The notes under the pieces are model-generated. The model ran no database searches, was not told where the DNA came from, and was given only the letters and a program-made list of their open reading frames with translations. The translations under genes were made by a program, and so were the position numbers. Positions 35,340-47,122 of a stretch of 64,000 nucleotides of DNA are shown piece after piece; positions within the stretch are counted from its first letter, which is position 1, and each line of letters opens with the position of its first letter. This DNA is from Oncomelania hupensis (Eukaryota > Mollusca > Gastropoda > Littorinimorpha > Pomatiopsidae), in the NCBI GenBank assembly GCA_036898135.1, contig CM072522.1, positions 3,583,921 to 3,647,920 on the forward strand, in the 5' to 3' direction.

Positions 35340-36880
35340 ATCGTTTAACCAGCATACTCCATCTTTCTCTGTCCTCAGCAGCCCCGATGGCTTCGCTCAG
35401 TGTCAAACCAGTCCATTCTCGAATGTTGTCCTCCCACCTCTTTTTCTGTCTCCCTCTTCTTCTACCTCCTTGCACTGTGCCTTACAGAATAGTCTTTGCA
35501 AGGCCTGATGATCTGGTGACGTGGCCATACCATCGGAGTTTCCGTTTCTTCACCACTGTTAGCAGGTCGTCGTGTTGTCCAATGGCTTGTGTGATGGTCT
35601 GTCGGACTTCGTCGTTGGTGATGTGTTGGGTATAGGAAATGCACAGAAGTCTTCTGTAGCACCTCATCTCCATGCTTTGTATTCTTCATTGGAGATCTGC
35701 TGTGAGGGTCCATGCTTCGCAAGCATATAGGAAGATGGAGATGACAAGGGAGCGCAGCAGTTTTACTTTGGAATGTAGACTGATGGTCCTGTCTTTCCAA
35801 ATGGGCTTCAACCTTGTCAGGGCAGCAGTTGTTTGTGCGATCCTGGAGAGGACTTCCTGTCGGGACCCATTGTCTGATACAATGGCTCCTAAATATTTGA
35901 AGCTATGCACTGTGTTGAGGGATTGGCCTTGGACTTTGATGTCCGTATTGATGCCATTGGTGTTGTTGGTCATCATTTTGGTCTTCTCTGCACTTATTTC
36001 CATTCCATAGGCTCTGGAGGTGGTGTCAAGACTCTGTACCAGCTGTTCAAGTTCTTGTTCCTCTCCAGCCAATCCATCAATGTCATGTGCAAAACGAAGA
36101 TTGGAGATTGCTCTACCCCCTATGCTGACTGTGCCTTCATGGTCTGCAAGAGCATCTGACATGATGCGCTCTAGGAAGATGTTGAAGAGTGTTGGGGAGA
36201 GTAGGCATCCTTGACGCACACCGATTGTTGTTCTGAACCAGTTCCCGATGGCGCTGTTGTGGAGGACTGCACTGGTAGCCTTGTCATACAGGCTTTTGAT
36301 GACTTCAATAATTTTAGGGCTGATGTTGTACACTTTCATTGTTGCCCATAGAGCTGCATGCCAGACTCGGTCAAACGCCTTCTTGAAGTCTATGAACACA
36401 TGATATAGATGTTGTTGGTGCTGTAGGTATTTCTCACAGATTATTCTGAGGTTGAAAATCTGCTCAGTGGTACTTCGCCCTGCCCTGAATCCTGCTTGTT
36501 CTTCAGCTATGATCTGTTCAGCTTGGGGTTTCAACCTGTTGAGTATTATTTTCAGGAGGACCTTGCTGGGATGGCTGATGAGGCTGATGGTCCGGTAATT
36601 TTCACACTCCTGAAGGTTACCTTTTTTGGGAAGAGTGATGACAAGCGACTGGGTCCATGGTATAGGCCACTCCCCACTCTGCCAGATCTTGTTACAGATA
36701 ATGGTGAGGGCATCAATCATCGCTTCTCCTCCTGCTTGTAGCAGTTCCGCGGGTATGTTGTCCACTCCCGCTGACTTCCCTTTCTTTAGCGCTTGCACTG
36801 CTGCCTCAACTTCTTCCCGGAGAATTGGGAGGATTTCCTCTTCTTCTCTGTTCTCGGGACATGCTAGAAACTGATGGGTC
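35340..36880 (-). pseudogene. RTE-like ORF2, reverse transcriptase and C-terminal part
   Basis: RT motifs in order: LPKKGNLQECENYRTISLIS, EEQAGFRAGRSTTEQIF, motif A YHVFIDFKKAFDRVWHAAL, motif B GVRQGCLLSPTLFNIFLE, and motif C as FAHDIDGLAG. Motif C normally reads FADD; here the first catalytic aspartate is histidine (codon 36085-36087), whereas copies C and E keep FADD. After the RT domain, in-frame stops fall at 35686-35688 (CGA to TGA) and 35482-35484 (CAA to TAA). With the upstream frameshift these make the copy inactive. Confidence 0.9.
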
Positions 36881-38190
36881 TCCATTTGGTGTATGGTTGT
36901 AAAGGTCAGAGCAGTACTCTGTCCATCTGTCCAAGACTTCTTGTTCTTCAGTAAGGCATATGCCAGACTTGCTTTGGATCGTGGAGACTTTGGGCTGTTT
37001 GACACTTGTCAGCCGCTTCACTGTCTGGTAGGCCTTCTTGCTGTTGTTCTTGTTCAGACTGTTCTCTATTTCCTGGCATTGATCTTCTATCCAGTTTTCC
37101 TTTGCTGTGCGCATGCCTTTTCGGATGTCATTGTTGATTTTTCGGTAGACATCAGCTCCCTGTGAGGTGTTCTTTTTCTTTTTCATCTCTCTTCGTTTAT
37201 CACACAGATCCAAAAGTTCAGGTGTGATCCACGGCTTCTTCTTTGGTCGGTGCTTGCCAAGGATCTCAGTGGCGGCATCTGTCACAGCTGAGTTGAAGGT
37301 GGTGGTCATGGTGTTGACATCTACTTCACCAGCCCCCAAAATGAGCAGTGGTGCAAATTTCCCTCCAATTGTGGCCTGAAATAGTTCTGCCCCCTCCGGG
37401 TCTTGCAGTTTGTCCAGGTCGAACTTCAGTCTAGTGCACTTTGCTGTATTTACTCTCTTCAAGTGGAGCCGGAAAGACATCATCACGAGATCGTGGTCAC
37501 TTCTGATGTCTGCTCCTGGAAAAGTGCGTGTCCTGCCAATTTTGATGCTTGATCTGAAGCGTTTCTTGACCATGATGTAGTCTATTTGGTTGTGATGCTC
37601 CCCGCCAGGACTGTGCCATGTCCATCGTCTGGAGTTTTTGTGGAGACCAAGCGTGTTTGCCAGTAAAAGATTGTTGTATCTGGCAAACTCCAAGAGTCTC
37701 AGACCCCTGTCATTTGTCTCGTTGTTGCAGTGGGGTCCACATGTGTCTCCCCAATTGTGGTGCGCATCTTGGCCAACCTTGGCATTCCAGTCGCCTTGCA
37801 CTATGACTATGTCCTTCTTCGGCACTTGGTCAAGGACCGCCTGTAGATTTTCATAAAAATCCTCCACTTCGCTGTCGTCATAGTCTGATGTTGGGGCATA
37901 GGCCTGGATGATGGTGATGTTGAAAGGGGCTGCTCTCAGGCGGATGGTAATGAGTCTACTGGAGACTGGGCGGCAACCCATGACAGTGGCTAGAATGTTC
38001 TTGTGGACCAAGAATCCAACGCCGTGTTCGTGCCTGTCATCTCTACCGCTGAAATAGAGCTTGTGGCCTTTGTCGGTCGTTGTTTCACCTAGGCCTTTCC
38101 AGCGCAGTTCGCTGATGCCTAGAACGTTCCATCGATAGTGGTCCAACTCGTGGGCCAGTTCTTCTAATTTTCCTTCCGCAGTTAGGGTCC
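36806..38190 (-). pseudogene. RTE-like ORF2, endonuclease part
   Basis: An APE-type endonuclease, which nicks target DNA for target-primed reverse transcription. Visible in order: ISELRWKGLGE, IIQAYAPTSDYDDSEVEDFY, VQGDWNAKVGQDAHHNWGD, NQIDYIMVKKRF and RSDHDLVMMSFRL, matching the conserved APE blocks (QAYAPT, GDWNAK, SDHD). The frame is open from near 38190 to 36806, then shifts at about 36865, after TPNGDPSVS, into the RT frame. Open translation also extends upstream of the first in-frame TTG/ATG codons, so the true start is uncertain. Confidence 0.88.
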
Positions 38191-38734
38191 TGACATTCCA
38201 GGTTCCTATGACGATGTTGTTTCTCGTGCGGATCTTGCTAAATTGTCCATCAGTAGCTTACTTAACACCTCCGTCCTGGTGGCCAACGGAAGGCGCGGTC
38301 CTTGTGCCGGGCGACGACTGATCCGGAATGGAATTAGTGGATTGTGTCATCATGTAGTGTGTCTTGGGCAAAAAAGACCTGGCGGTGCCCAATCCTCTCC
38401 AGGCTGTTGGCCACAGCCGAAATCCACGAATACAGTGTGGCTCGCCTTGGCCCCGAGCACGTGGTCGTTGAACCTGTAGTAACGTGAGGTTCCTCCGCCC
38501 TGGCCGGTGACTTCTGTGTGCTAACATCACCCCTGTTAGTCGCCTCTTACGACACGCCGGGAAACGTTGGGTCTATTCTATTTAATGCCCGAACTCACAG
38601 AGCTGTGCTATAAAAGACTTTTGTTGTTGTTTATTCCTTTTGAGACATTTGTGTGTCTAATTAATCCCCACCCTCTCTACCACCCTTTCCCCCTTCTTAA
38701 AAAATATTTGTGTAGGCCGTTGTGACAGGAGATT

Positions 38735-39363
38735 GTAGGAGCCTGTCTTGACTTTGTAGGCAAGACCGATTCACTGCGGCAACAGTACCCCCGTTGGAGT
38801 GCCGAGGGTTTTAGTATAAATAGTATCCCCACTTTCTGGAAATTTAGTGCTTTAAATTCCCACTGTCGTGTCTTCCTCATTTGCTCTTTCCTATTCCTGA
38901 TCTGTCCTATCACTCTGCTATACTATCTTCTTCTTCGCTAGATCAATGACCTACCTTTTTTCATGAAAACTGTTCTTGGACAAGACTCCTTGTTTGTGTA
39001 TGAGGTCTGTTGGATCAGCTTGGGAGTGTTGGACGCTTTCTCCCGGGTGGTCACTAGGGCTTCCTATGATGTTATTATTTAGCAATGTAGGCATTTTATA
39101 TGTATGTGTTTTGTTGATGATTTATAATGATGTTTGTATTCTATTTTGTTTTTGTAACCAGGGGTTCGAGTAGTTGGGGTAAAGCCTCAGCCGTCCCCTG
39201 CGTGGGATGTCTTTATTGTAAAGTGACTGGCCAGTGGAGGGCATTCAATTTTCCCACTAGGGTTGTTTCAGCAGATATTTTATGCGGATCGGGGGTTGTC
39301 CGGTCCTGATTTGGCTCGGAAGAGTCTGCTGGACCTATAGCAACAATCAATCAATCAATCAAC
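38735..39363 (+). repeat. R1 interspersed repeat, copy 2
   Basis: Full R1 copy in sense orientation, from GGCAAGACCGATTCACTGCG through GTATAAATAGTATCCCC and GTCCCCTGCGTGGGATGTC to CCTATAGCAACAATC and a tail of CAAT units. About 90% similar by eye to the minus-strand copy at 6696-7345. It follows the 5' end of RTE copy D by about 160 bp. Confidence 0.8.
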
Positions 39364-39483
39364 AATCAATTCCCATCACCACCACCCCCATCCACTAACC
39401 CACCCCTGACACACATAATGAGAATGAAGACGGTCAGACACCAGTAGCGCCTGCACAAAAGTAGACTGAAAAAAAGTTATTTT

Positions 39484-39560
39484 GCCCCTGACCGGATTTG
39501 AACCAGTGAATTTTAGATCACTGGCTGAGTGGTCTATCAACGGAGCTTCTGACCGACTCC
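39484..39560 (-). repeat. Possible tRNA-derived SINE head
   Basis: On the minus strand GGTTCAAATCC (B-box-like) is preceded by a weaker A-box-like TCCGTTGATAGACC. There is no recognisable cloverleaf. It is either a decayed SINE head or chance. Confidence 0.3.
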
Positions 39561-39702
39561 TTGCTTCCCAGATGGTTTATGAGCGTGAAACATTTTAAGT
39601 TTAGATGGATGTCAAATTTTATGTACATGTGTGAGTGTGCATGCTACACCTGCAGTCTGGGACAAAATCTGAATGCTTTGATTTACCTTTTCTTTCTTAC
39701 AG

Positions 39703-42668
39703 ATGCTACAGGCTCAAACAAGACACAGCAGCAGGTCGGAGCTGCCCGCCTTGCCCGCCTTAATTTATGGTGCACTAATGCAGCTCTGCAGATGAAAGGT
39801 TTGTGTTTATGTTGCTTTTTGTTTTCCTAGTGAAAACTGGGAAAAACTTTCAAATGAGGCTGTATGCATGTCACATGTACGTCCGCCGTCGTTCAGTCTG
39901 TCGCACATTCTAGCACAAACACTTCTGAATGGATTTTCACCAAAATTATGGCAAATTGCATTTTAAAGCGGATGGTCTTGATTTGGCTCTTACGAGTCCT
40001 TGAACAAAACTTTAAACTTGAGTGGTTAAACAAAGTTAATCAACGATGACATAACATGACTAAACTTCATTTCACAAAAGCAGAATCTTGCAACCAAACA
40101 ATTGTGATCTGTACAACCCTACAAGAATACAGACGTGTGAACCTGTAAAAGTTAAAACGTTATTGTGGATCTGTAAGTGGTTTCATGTGAAATAAAGTCA
40201 TGACTTGTTTGATCCCTTTACTCAATCACTGCCATGCTATTCGCATGCCCTGTGCAGAGGAAGTGAAAGTACATATTTCATAGGCCCAAGAATGTTTCCT
40301 CTTGTGGTCGTACCGGAACGTACCGGAAGCACACTGATGCTGGGACAGTAAAGTGGTTAAAATTGTTTATTTATTATGTGACAATGAATTTTAATGTCAT
40401 GTTGCAGATTCCAAAGACAGAGCTGTTGCAGATTCCAAAGACAGAGAGCTGTTGCAGATTCCAAAGACAGAGCTGTTGCAGATTCCAAAGACAGAGCTGA
40501 CAATGTTGGACGGACGACAAATGATGGTGACAAGGGTGAGCATGAGAGGAAAGGGAAAAAAACATACAGACCCTGTATATACTGTGGGATGTTTATGTCA
40601 AAGCTGAAGCGCCACTTGATCAAAAAACACAAAAATGAAGAGGCTGTTCAAGCTGCTTTAGCACTTCCTTTTGCAGAACAAAATCGTGCAATCGAAGGTC
40701 TGCGTAAAGAAGGGATTTACAGAAAAAATTACGATCTTCAGGCAGGAGGATGTAAAAACGACAAACTTATAAAGAAGAGAGATCAGGGAATTGGAAAAAC
40801 TGTCATGTGTAGCGGCTGTAAAGGCTTTTACAGCAATAGACAACTACATAGACACAAAAAGCATTGTAACCACACTTATAGCAGTACCGCAAGAGCTGTG
40901 CATTTTGATGAGAGTAAACCTGCTTTTGTTTCAGAAGAGTTTCAGAAAGAGGTTTTGGAACGGTTCAGAGATGATGAGTGTGGAAAGCTCTGCAGACAAG
41001 ATAAGCTTATCTTATTGATGGGACAGAAATTATGGATGAAGTCTATAAAAAAAGAGAGAAAATCGGTCATGTCAGAAATGCGAACATTGGGGAATATTAT
41101 TTTGGCTGTCAGTAGGCTTTCTTCTACAGGGCTTTCTGGTGAAGACGTCCTCACAAGAAAGCATTTTGATCTGTTGACAGAAGCAATACAAGATCTAACT
41201 AAAAGAGAAGAAAATGGTTGTAAACAGAAGTCTGGGCTCAAACTGGCAATAGGCTTTATGCTAAAGAAAGCTATCAAAGTCTTAAAGGGGCACTACACCC
41301 AGCAAAATCAGCTTGAAAATGCCAAGGAAATAGGGTATTTCTCAGATGTGTTGGATCTCAACTGGGATTACATTTTCTATGCAGCACAGGTGGAGTGCGA
41401 GCAGAGGAGAGGTGTGTTGAGGAAACCAGAAAGTATGCCTAAAGAACAGGATGTCAAAAATCTCAAGGAATTTATTCTTGCAGAAATGCAAAAATTACTC
41501 CAGGATGATTACAAACTATGGGATACTCGTGATTTTGTGTTCATGCGCAATTTGATTGTAAGTCGTCTTACAATGTTTAATGCAAGGAGGGGTGGTGAAC
41601 CCGCTCGCATGACAGTTGCAGAATGGGAAGACGCTGAACAGGAAAAGTGGATTGATCCCAACAGAGTGTAGAGTGTCTCTGATCCTCTTGAAGCTTATCT
41701 TCTCTCAAACACAAAACTAGCATACATGGCAGGGAAAGGCAGCAAACGTTTAGTGCCACTGTTGATCCCAGAGGACACTGTGGAGCCTTTGCGGAAATTG
41801 GTCAAAGAAAGAGGGAACGTGAACATACACAAACAAAATGTTTTCCTGTTTCCAAACACAGGAGATTCCCTAGCTGGAACTCACTCAGTGCGATCACCAC
41901 TGCAATGACGGACAAGCTAGAAAGCCCACAACTTTTGATTGCAGACAAATTCAGACACCGAGCATCCACACTCTTTGCCCTTCTTGACGTGCCAGACCAA
42001 GAGAGAGAGTCCTTTTACAGACACATGTGTCACAGTGCAGACATCAATAAACATGTGTATCAATGCCCTTTGGCAGTCACAGAAATCACCAAAGTAGGTG
42101 GGTTCTTGTCATCAATTGATGGTTCTGGTCAGCAGCTTCGGCGGGAAAAAGTTCGCTGCCAAGACCTGTCATGCCTTGTACGTCTATTCTTGGTCAGCAG
42201 TCTCCGGAGGATGAAAGTTCAGTGGAAGGACTTGACATTTCTAGTTCTTTAGAGCCTTGCCAGCAGTCTCCAATAGACGAATTCTCCCTGTCAGGATCTG
42301 TCGTGTCTAGTCTAAATTCATTGCCAAGGTCAGACATGTCTAATTTATTAGATCCTGATATGCTGCCTGAGGATGAACGTTCACTGTCAGAGCAAAAGCG
42401 TGGCCGAAAGTCAGGAAGGCAATATAATGTGTGGAACACGCATGATGAACAGGAAGTCTGTTGTTTCTTTAGTGTCTATATCAAGGCACCTGGGGTTGGC
42501 AGTAAAGGATCTTTGCCAGGGGTAGTAGAAGTCAAGAAGTTTCTCACAGAGCACCCAATTTTCTCAAACTCTACTTTGCCTGAGAAAGAGAAAATTACAC
42601 TTGTCAAGACAAAGGTGTTCAATGAAAGAAAAAAATACAGGAACATGGCAAAGTTTGATACTTTTTAA
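39703..42668 (+). pseudogene. Zinc-finger tyrosine-recombinase gene (locus A), disrupted
   Basis: A possible upstream exon, 39703-39798, has good splice sites and phase 1. The main exon begins at one of four repeated acceptors (40408-40482) and reads open to 41671. It carries a C2H2-like finger (CIYCGMFMSKLKRHLIKKH), a second cysteine/histidine cluster (CSGCKGFYSNRQLHRHKKHC) and a helical region. Recombinase-type blocks follow: NARRGGEPARMTVAEW (first arginine), AGKGSKRLVPLLIPEDT (lysine strand), ADKFRHRASTLFALLDVP (HxxR position, His not conserved) and MCHSADINKHVYQCPLA (His and probable nucleophile Tyr). Tyrosine recombinases cut and rejoin DNA, as in Cryptons. Breaks: an in-frame TAG at 41669-41671, a +1 shift near 41885-41900, and another near 42140-42175. 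The C-terminal part has YNVWNTHDEQEV and LPGVVEVKKFL. Without these breaks it would be about 700 residues. Confidence 0.72.
40408..40505 (+). repeat. Four tandem copies of a unit containing a 3' splice site
   Basis: A 24-bp unit, ATTCCAAAGACAGAGCTGTTGCAG split here as ATTCCAAAGACAG / AGCTGTTGCAG, starts at 40408, 40432, 40458 and 40482. The second copy has two extra bases. Each start is preceded by TTGCAG, so there are four possible acceptors. Only those at 40458 and 40482 lead into the long zinc-finger frame from the phase left by the upstream exon. Confidence 0.8.
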
Positions 42669-42739
42669 CTCACTTGCGAAGCAAAACAATTGTCTATGTA
42701 TTGACTCCCCATCGTCTGTCCCTCCGGGAACAACTTAAT

Positions 42740-43977
42740 GAGTTGTCTTTCTCCTTTGTTCTTTCTCATTCCTATTCTGTTCTATCAATCTGCTATACTG
42801 TCTTCTTCTTCGTTAGACCAGTCACCTACCTTTTTTTCTTGAAAACTCTTCCGGGACAAAGCTCCTCATTTGTTTATGAGGTCTGTTGGATCAGCTTGGG
42901 AATATTGGACGCCTTCTGCCAGGTGGTCACTGGGGCTTCCTATGATGTTATTATTTGGCAATGTAGGCATTTTATATGTATATGTATATACCCCCATTGG
43001 GGTGCCGGGGGTTTCAGTATAAATAGTATCCCCACTTTCTGGAAATTTAGTGCTTTAAATTCCCACTGTCGCTATCTTTCTCATTTGCTCGTTCTCATTC
43101 CTGCTCTGTTCTATCAATCTGCTATACTATCGTCTTCTTCGCTAGACCAGTCTCCTACCTTTTTTCTTGAAAATTCTTCCGGGACAAGACTCCTTGTTTG
43201 TGTATGAGGTCTGTTGGATCAGCTTGGGAATATTGGACGCTTTCTGCCAGGTGGTCACTAGGGCTTCCTATAATGTTATTATTTAGCAATGTAGGCATTT
43301 TATATGTATGTGTTTTGTTGATAATTTATAATGATGTTTGTATTCTATTTTGTTTTTGTAAACGGGGGTTCGATAAGTTGGGGTGAAGCCTCAGCCGTCC
43401 CCTGCGTGGGATGTCTTTATTGTAAAGTGACTGGCTGGTGGAGGGCATTCAGTTTTCCCACTAGGGTTGTTTCAGCAGATCTTTTATGCGGATTGGGGGT
43501 TGTCCGGTCCTGATTTGGCTCGGAAGAGTCTGCTGGACCTAAAGCAACAATTATGTAATGTAATGTAATGTTATATGTATATGTTTTGTTGATATTTTAT
43601 AATGATGTTTGTATTCTATTTTGCTTTTGTAAACGGGGGTTCAATAAATTAGAATATAACCTTAGTGTCCCCTGCGTGGGATGTCTTTATTGTAAAGTGA
43701 CCGGCTTGTGGAGTGCCTTCAGTGTTACCATTACTGGGCACTAGGGTTGTTTGGGCAAATATTTTATGCGGATCGGGGGTGTCCTTTTTCACGAAGTTGT
43801 GATCTTGATTTTGTGGTCCTGATTCGGATCTTTGCAGTCCACTGGACTCTGTAAGCAATGAATAACTAACTCGTCTAACATGGATTAATATTAATGTCAT
43901 GTTTATGGAGTATTTATTTTTCAGTTTTTGCATTGTGAGCAATGATTCTGAGCAATTCTTTCTTTTTTCTAATTATT

Positions 43978-44015
<38 letters not shown>
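42740..44015 (+). repeat. R1 cluster and first unit of a 1,072-bp tandem duplication
   Basis: A 3'-truncated R1 copy (42740-42990) runs directly into a full R1 copy (about 42990-43550), followed by a diverged R1 3' half (43556-43855) and a GT/GA run. The segment from 42944 onwards is repeated at 44016. Confidence 0.8.
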
Positions 44016-45058
44016 GATGTTATTATTTGGCAATGTAGGCATTTTATATGTATATGTATATACCCCCGTTGGGGTGCCGGGGGTTTCAGTATAAATAGTA
44101 TCCCCACTTTCTGGAAATTTAGTGCTTTAAATTCCCACTGTCGCTGTCTTTCTCATTTGCTCTTTCTCATTCCTGCTCTGTTCTATCAATCTGCTATACT
44201 ATCGTCTTCTTCGCTAGACCAGTCTCCTACCTTTTTTCTTGAAAATTCTTCCGGGACAAGACTCCTTGTTTGTGTATGAGGTCTGTTGGATCAGCTTGGG
44301 AATATTGGACGCTTTCTGCCAGGTGGTCACTAGGGCTTCCTATAATGTTATTATTTAGCAATGTAGGCATTTTATATGTATGTGTTTTGTTGATAATTTA
44401 TAATGATGTTTGTATTCTATTTTGTTTTTGTAAACGGGGGTTCGATAAGTTGGGGTGAAGCCTCAGCCGTCCCCTGCGTGGGATGTCTTTATTGTAAAGT
44501 GACTGGCTGGTGGAGGGCATTCAGTTTTCCCACTAGGGTTGTTTCAGCAGATCTTTTATGCGGATTGGGGGTTGTACGGTCCAGATTTGGCTCGGAAGAG
44601 TCCGCTGGACCTAAAGCAACAATTACGTAATGTAATGTAATGTTATATGTATATGTTTTGTTGATATTTTATAATGATGTTTGTATTCTATTTTGCTTTT
44701 GTAAACGGGGGTTCAATAAATTAGAATATAACCTTAGTGTCCCCTGCGTGGGATGTCTTTATTGTAAAGGGACCGGCTGGTGGAGTGCCTTCAGTGTTAC
44801 CATTACTGGGCACTAGGGTTGTTTGGGCAAATATTTTATGCGGATCGGGGGTGAGTCCTTTTTCACGAAGTTGTGATCTTGATTTTGTGGTCCTGATTCG
44901 GCTCTTTGCAGTCCACTGGACTCTGTAAGCAATGAATAACTAACTCGTCTAACATGGATTAATATTAATGTCATGTTTATGGAGTATTTATTTTTTCAGT
45001 TTTCTTTGCATTGTGAGCAATGATTCTGAGCAATTCTTTCTTTTTTCTAATTATTTGT

Positions 45059-45123
<65 letters not shown>
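44016..45123 (+). repeat. Second unit of the 1,072-bp tandem duplication
   Basis: GATGTTATTATTTGGCAATG at 44016 matches 42944, and the match runs on through R1, the diverged R1 half and into a longer GT/GA run (45057-45121). Only scattered differences are seen, so the duplication is recent. The GA run at the join (43993-44013) may mark where exchange happened. Confidence 0.88.
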
Positions 45124-45126
<3 letters not shown>

Positions 45127-45938
45127 TTTTATGTTAGGGGAAACTTGGAACACCTTGTGAGACACTTTTAGTGTACAGATTCATTGTTTGTTCAACCCCC
45201 AATTTTTTTTTAAATCTAAATGATCCATGATATGTTGGTATTATTTTTGTTGTTCCATAACAAGTTGATTATAGCCTCCGTGATATTACTGCAGAGGCAA
45301 AGATATCGCAAAGATGTCCATTTGAAAACAATAATGTTTATGTTTCCTATAATGTCTTGCAGAACATTGGCAATATATTGGGGATGAGAAGAAAAAACTC
45401 GTACCTGTGCTGGTATTAAATTGATACTAATTATGGTTCATTAATAAAACAAATATTAAAAAAAAATGTTATTGTTGTATTTAATCTAAATTTAAATTTA
45501 GATAAAGATCCAGTTCTAAAATTACAATAAACCATATATATCTCTCTCTCTCTCTCTCTCTTTTTTTTTTTTTTCTCTCTTAAAAAAAAAAGCAACAAGA
45601 AATAATTCTACAATAAACATAGCCTTTACATAATTGTGTTCATCTGACCGGAATCATACTATGTATACGTTATCAATTGACAATACTTTGACAGGTCTTG
45701 AAGTAAATATAAATACAATGACCTGCTCATGTTTTCAACTTTTTACTTATATATTAACTTTTATTTTGTGGATTTTTCTTTTTGAAAGCCATTAATTGCT
45801 CTTTACTCTGAAATGCTATTTCCTTGCTTATATTATAGTACACAAATTAATAAATAATTAAAAAGTGGAAAACATGAGCAGGTAAGTAACTTGTTGATGT
45901 GCCTATCACTTCATAAAATCAAGGCTGATTCTAAATCT
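45124..45938. other. AT-rich non-coding stretch
   Basis: No gene is seen. CT and T runs at 45541-45575, otherwise plain AT-rich sequence. Confidence 0.5.
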
Positions 45939-46506
45939 TCTATAATTATATATAAATTGCTTAGCCGGAAGTCCTTCGCCTCTACTATAAAGTTTGTCCG
46001 GTATGGACGCTGATCTGGGCAGGTGCTAGTAGAGGCCGCGGATCGGCCTGCTGTGTGCTAAAAACCCACCAAATCGTTATAGCCTACATTTCCTTACCGA
46101 ACATGTAACCGTTTCTGAGATAAATAAATAAACAAAATGTCCCCAAACGGCAATATCCTCATTCCGCGCGCTTCCATTAAAAATCAAATTGAGGTTTCAG
46201 CATGTTTTCCCATATAGACCAAAAAATTGATCGTTTTTGTACGAAGCATTGATAGCTTAGTTGGTAACAATTTCGCCTACCGTTTAGGGCGACCCAAGTT
46301 CGAATCCGACGAGGGCCATATTTTTTTTATGTTTTTTTTTCCCCCACTACAATATGGATATTTTTCTTTTTAATTTAGGCTTTTTACCTTTATTATTATT
46401 ATTATTACTATTATTATTATTATTATTTATAATATTATATCTTATATCAAATTTTCTTTTAAAACCTTGGTGTTTATGATTTCTATTTGTATTATTCTAT
46501 ATTCAA

Positions 46507-46538
<32 letters not shown>

Positions 46539-46559
46539 AGGATCGGGATGGGGTGGTAC

Positions 46560-46598
<39 letters not shown>

Positions 46599-46698
46599 TA
46601 TAAACTAATAATAATAATTATTATTATTATAATTATAATATCTTATATCAAATTTTATTTTAAAACCTTGGTTTATGATTTCTATTTGTATTATTCAA

Positions 46699-46732
<34 letters not shown>

Positions 46733-47122
46733 ATTATTATCAAGGATCGGGATGGGGTGGTACGTGTAGGTAAAAGGGGGCTACGGGTAGGTTTAAAGTG
46801 GCATGGGTCGGCATAACGGGGATACGGGTATATATAAGGGGGTATGGTGATGGTCGATTCCTTTCATCCATACCTGCGAAACGATCACCGGGGAAGTATC
46901 AAGGAGGGTACAAGGGGGGTACGAAAAGTATCAAGGGGTTATGGGGAGGTATCAAGTGGGTTCGGGGAGGTATCAAGGGGGTATGATGAGGCATCATGGG
47001 GGGGGGGACGGGGAGATATCAGAGGGGGGGGGTATGGTGAGGTATCAAGGGGCATATGGGGAGGTATCATCGTCCAAATGAAACTCGCTGACAACAGTTG
47101 TCTCTCTGTCTACATCTTCAAC
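45939..47122 (+). mobile_element. Helitron-like element, copy 1, 3' end lost
   Basis: It shares with 56949-58059 the block TTTTCCCATATAGACCAAAA, a tRNA-like segment, ACTACAATATGGATATTTTT, long ATT runs, CCAAGGATCGGGATGGGGTGG and G-rich short repeats. The possible 5' end is TCTATAATTATATATAAATT at 45939, comparable to the other copy's TCTAATATATAAAG. The 3' hairpin and CTAG end seen in copy 2 are missing; RTE sequence starts at about 47123 instead. Confidence 0.5.
46252..46320 (+). repeat. tRNA-like segment inside Helitron-like copy 1
   Basis: A-box-like TAGCTTAGTTGGTAACAA and B-box-like AAGTTCGAATCCG stand 30 bp apart, as in a tRNA. A diverged version is at 57195-57270 in copy 2. A captured tRNA or SINE head is more likely than a functional tRNA gene. 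Confidence 0.55.

Larger units (their letters stand above)
35285..38568 (-). mobile_element. RTE-like LINE copy D, nearly full length
   Basis: The most complete copy, about 3.3 kb. The minus strand runs from a 5' region (GGCGTGTCGTAAGAGGCGAC near 38560) through endonuclease and reverse transcriptase to a 3' tail of GGATA repeats at 35285. The TWNVRTL start of the endonuclease and the RIQSMEMRCYRRLL / LRWYGHVTRSSGL C-terminal region place it with RTE/BovB-type LINEs. It is the reference for copies A, B, C and E here. No clear target duplication was found. Confidence 0.93.

Noticed and set aside
36569..36590. Hammerhead-like CTGATGAG core
   Set aside because: It belongs to the RTE coding sequence and lacks the matching GAAA strand and stems.
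43331..43513. Conserved 60-codon frame in the R1 repeats (also at 6749, 39127 and 44403)
   Set aside because: Differences between copies are mostly amino-acid changing, and openness follows from high overall similarity. No coding constraint is shown.
46252..46320. Functional tRNA gene
   Set aside because: Arms do not pair well and a diverged copy lies at the same place in the other Helitron-like element.
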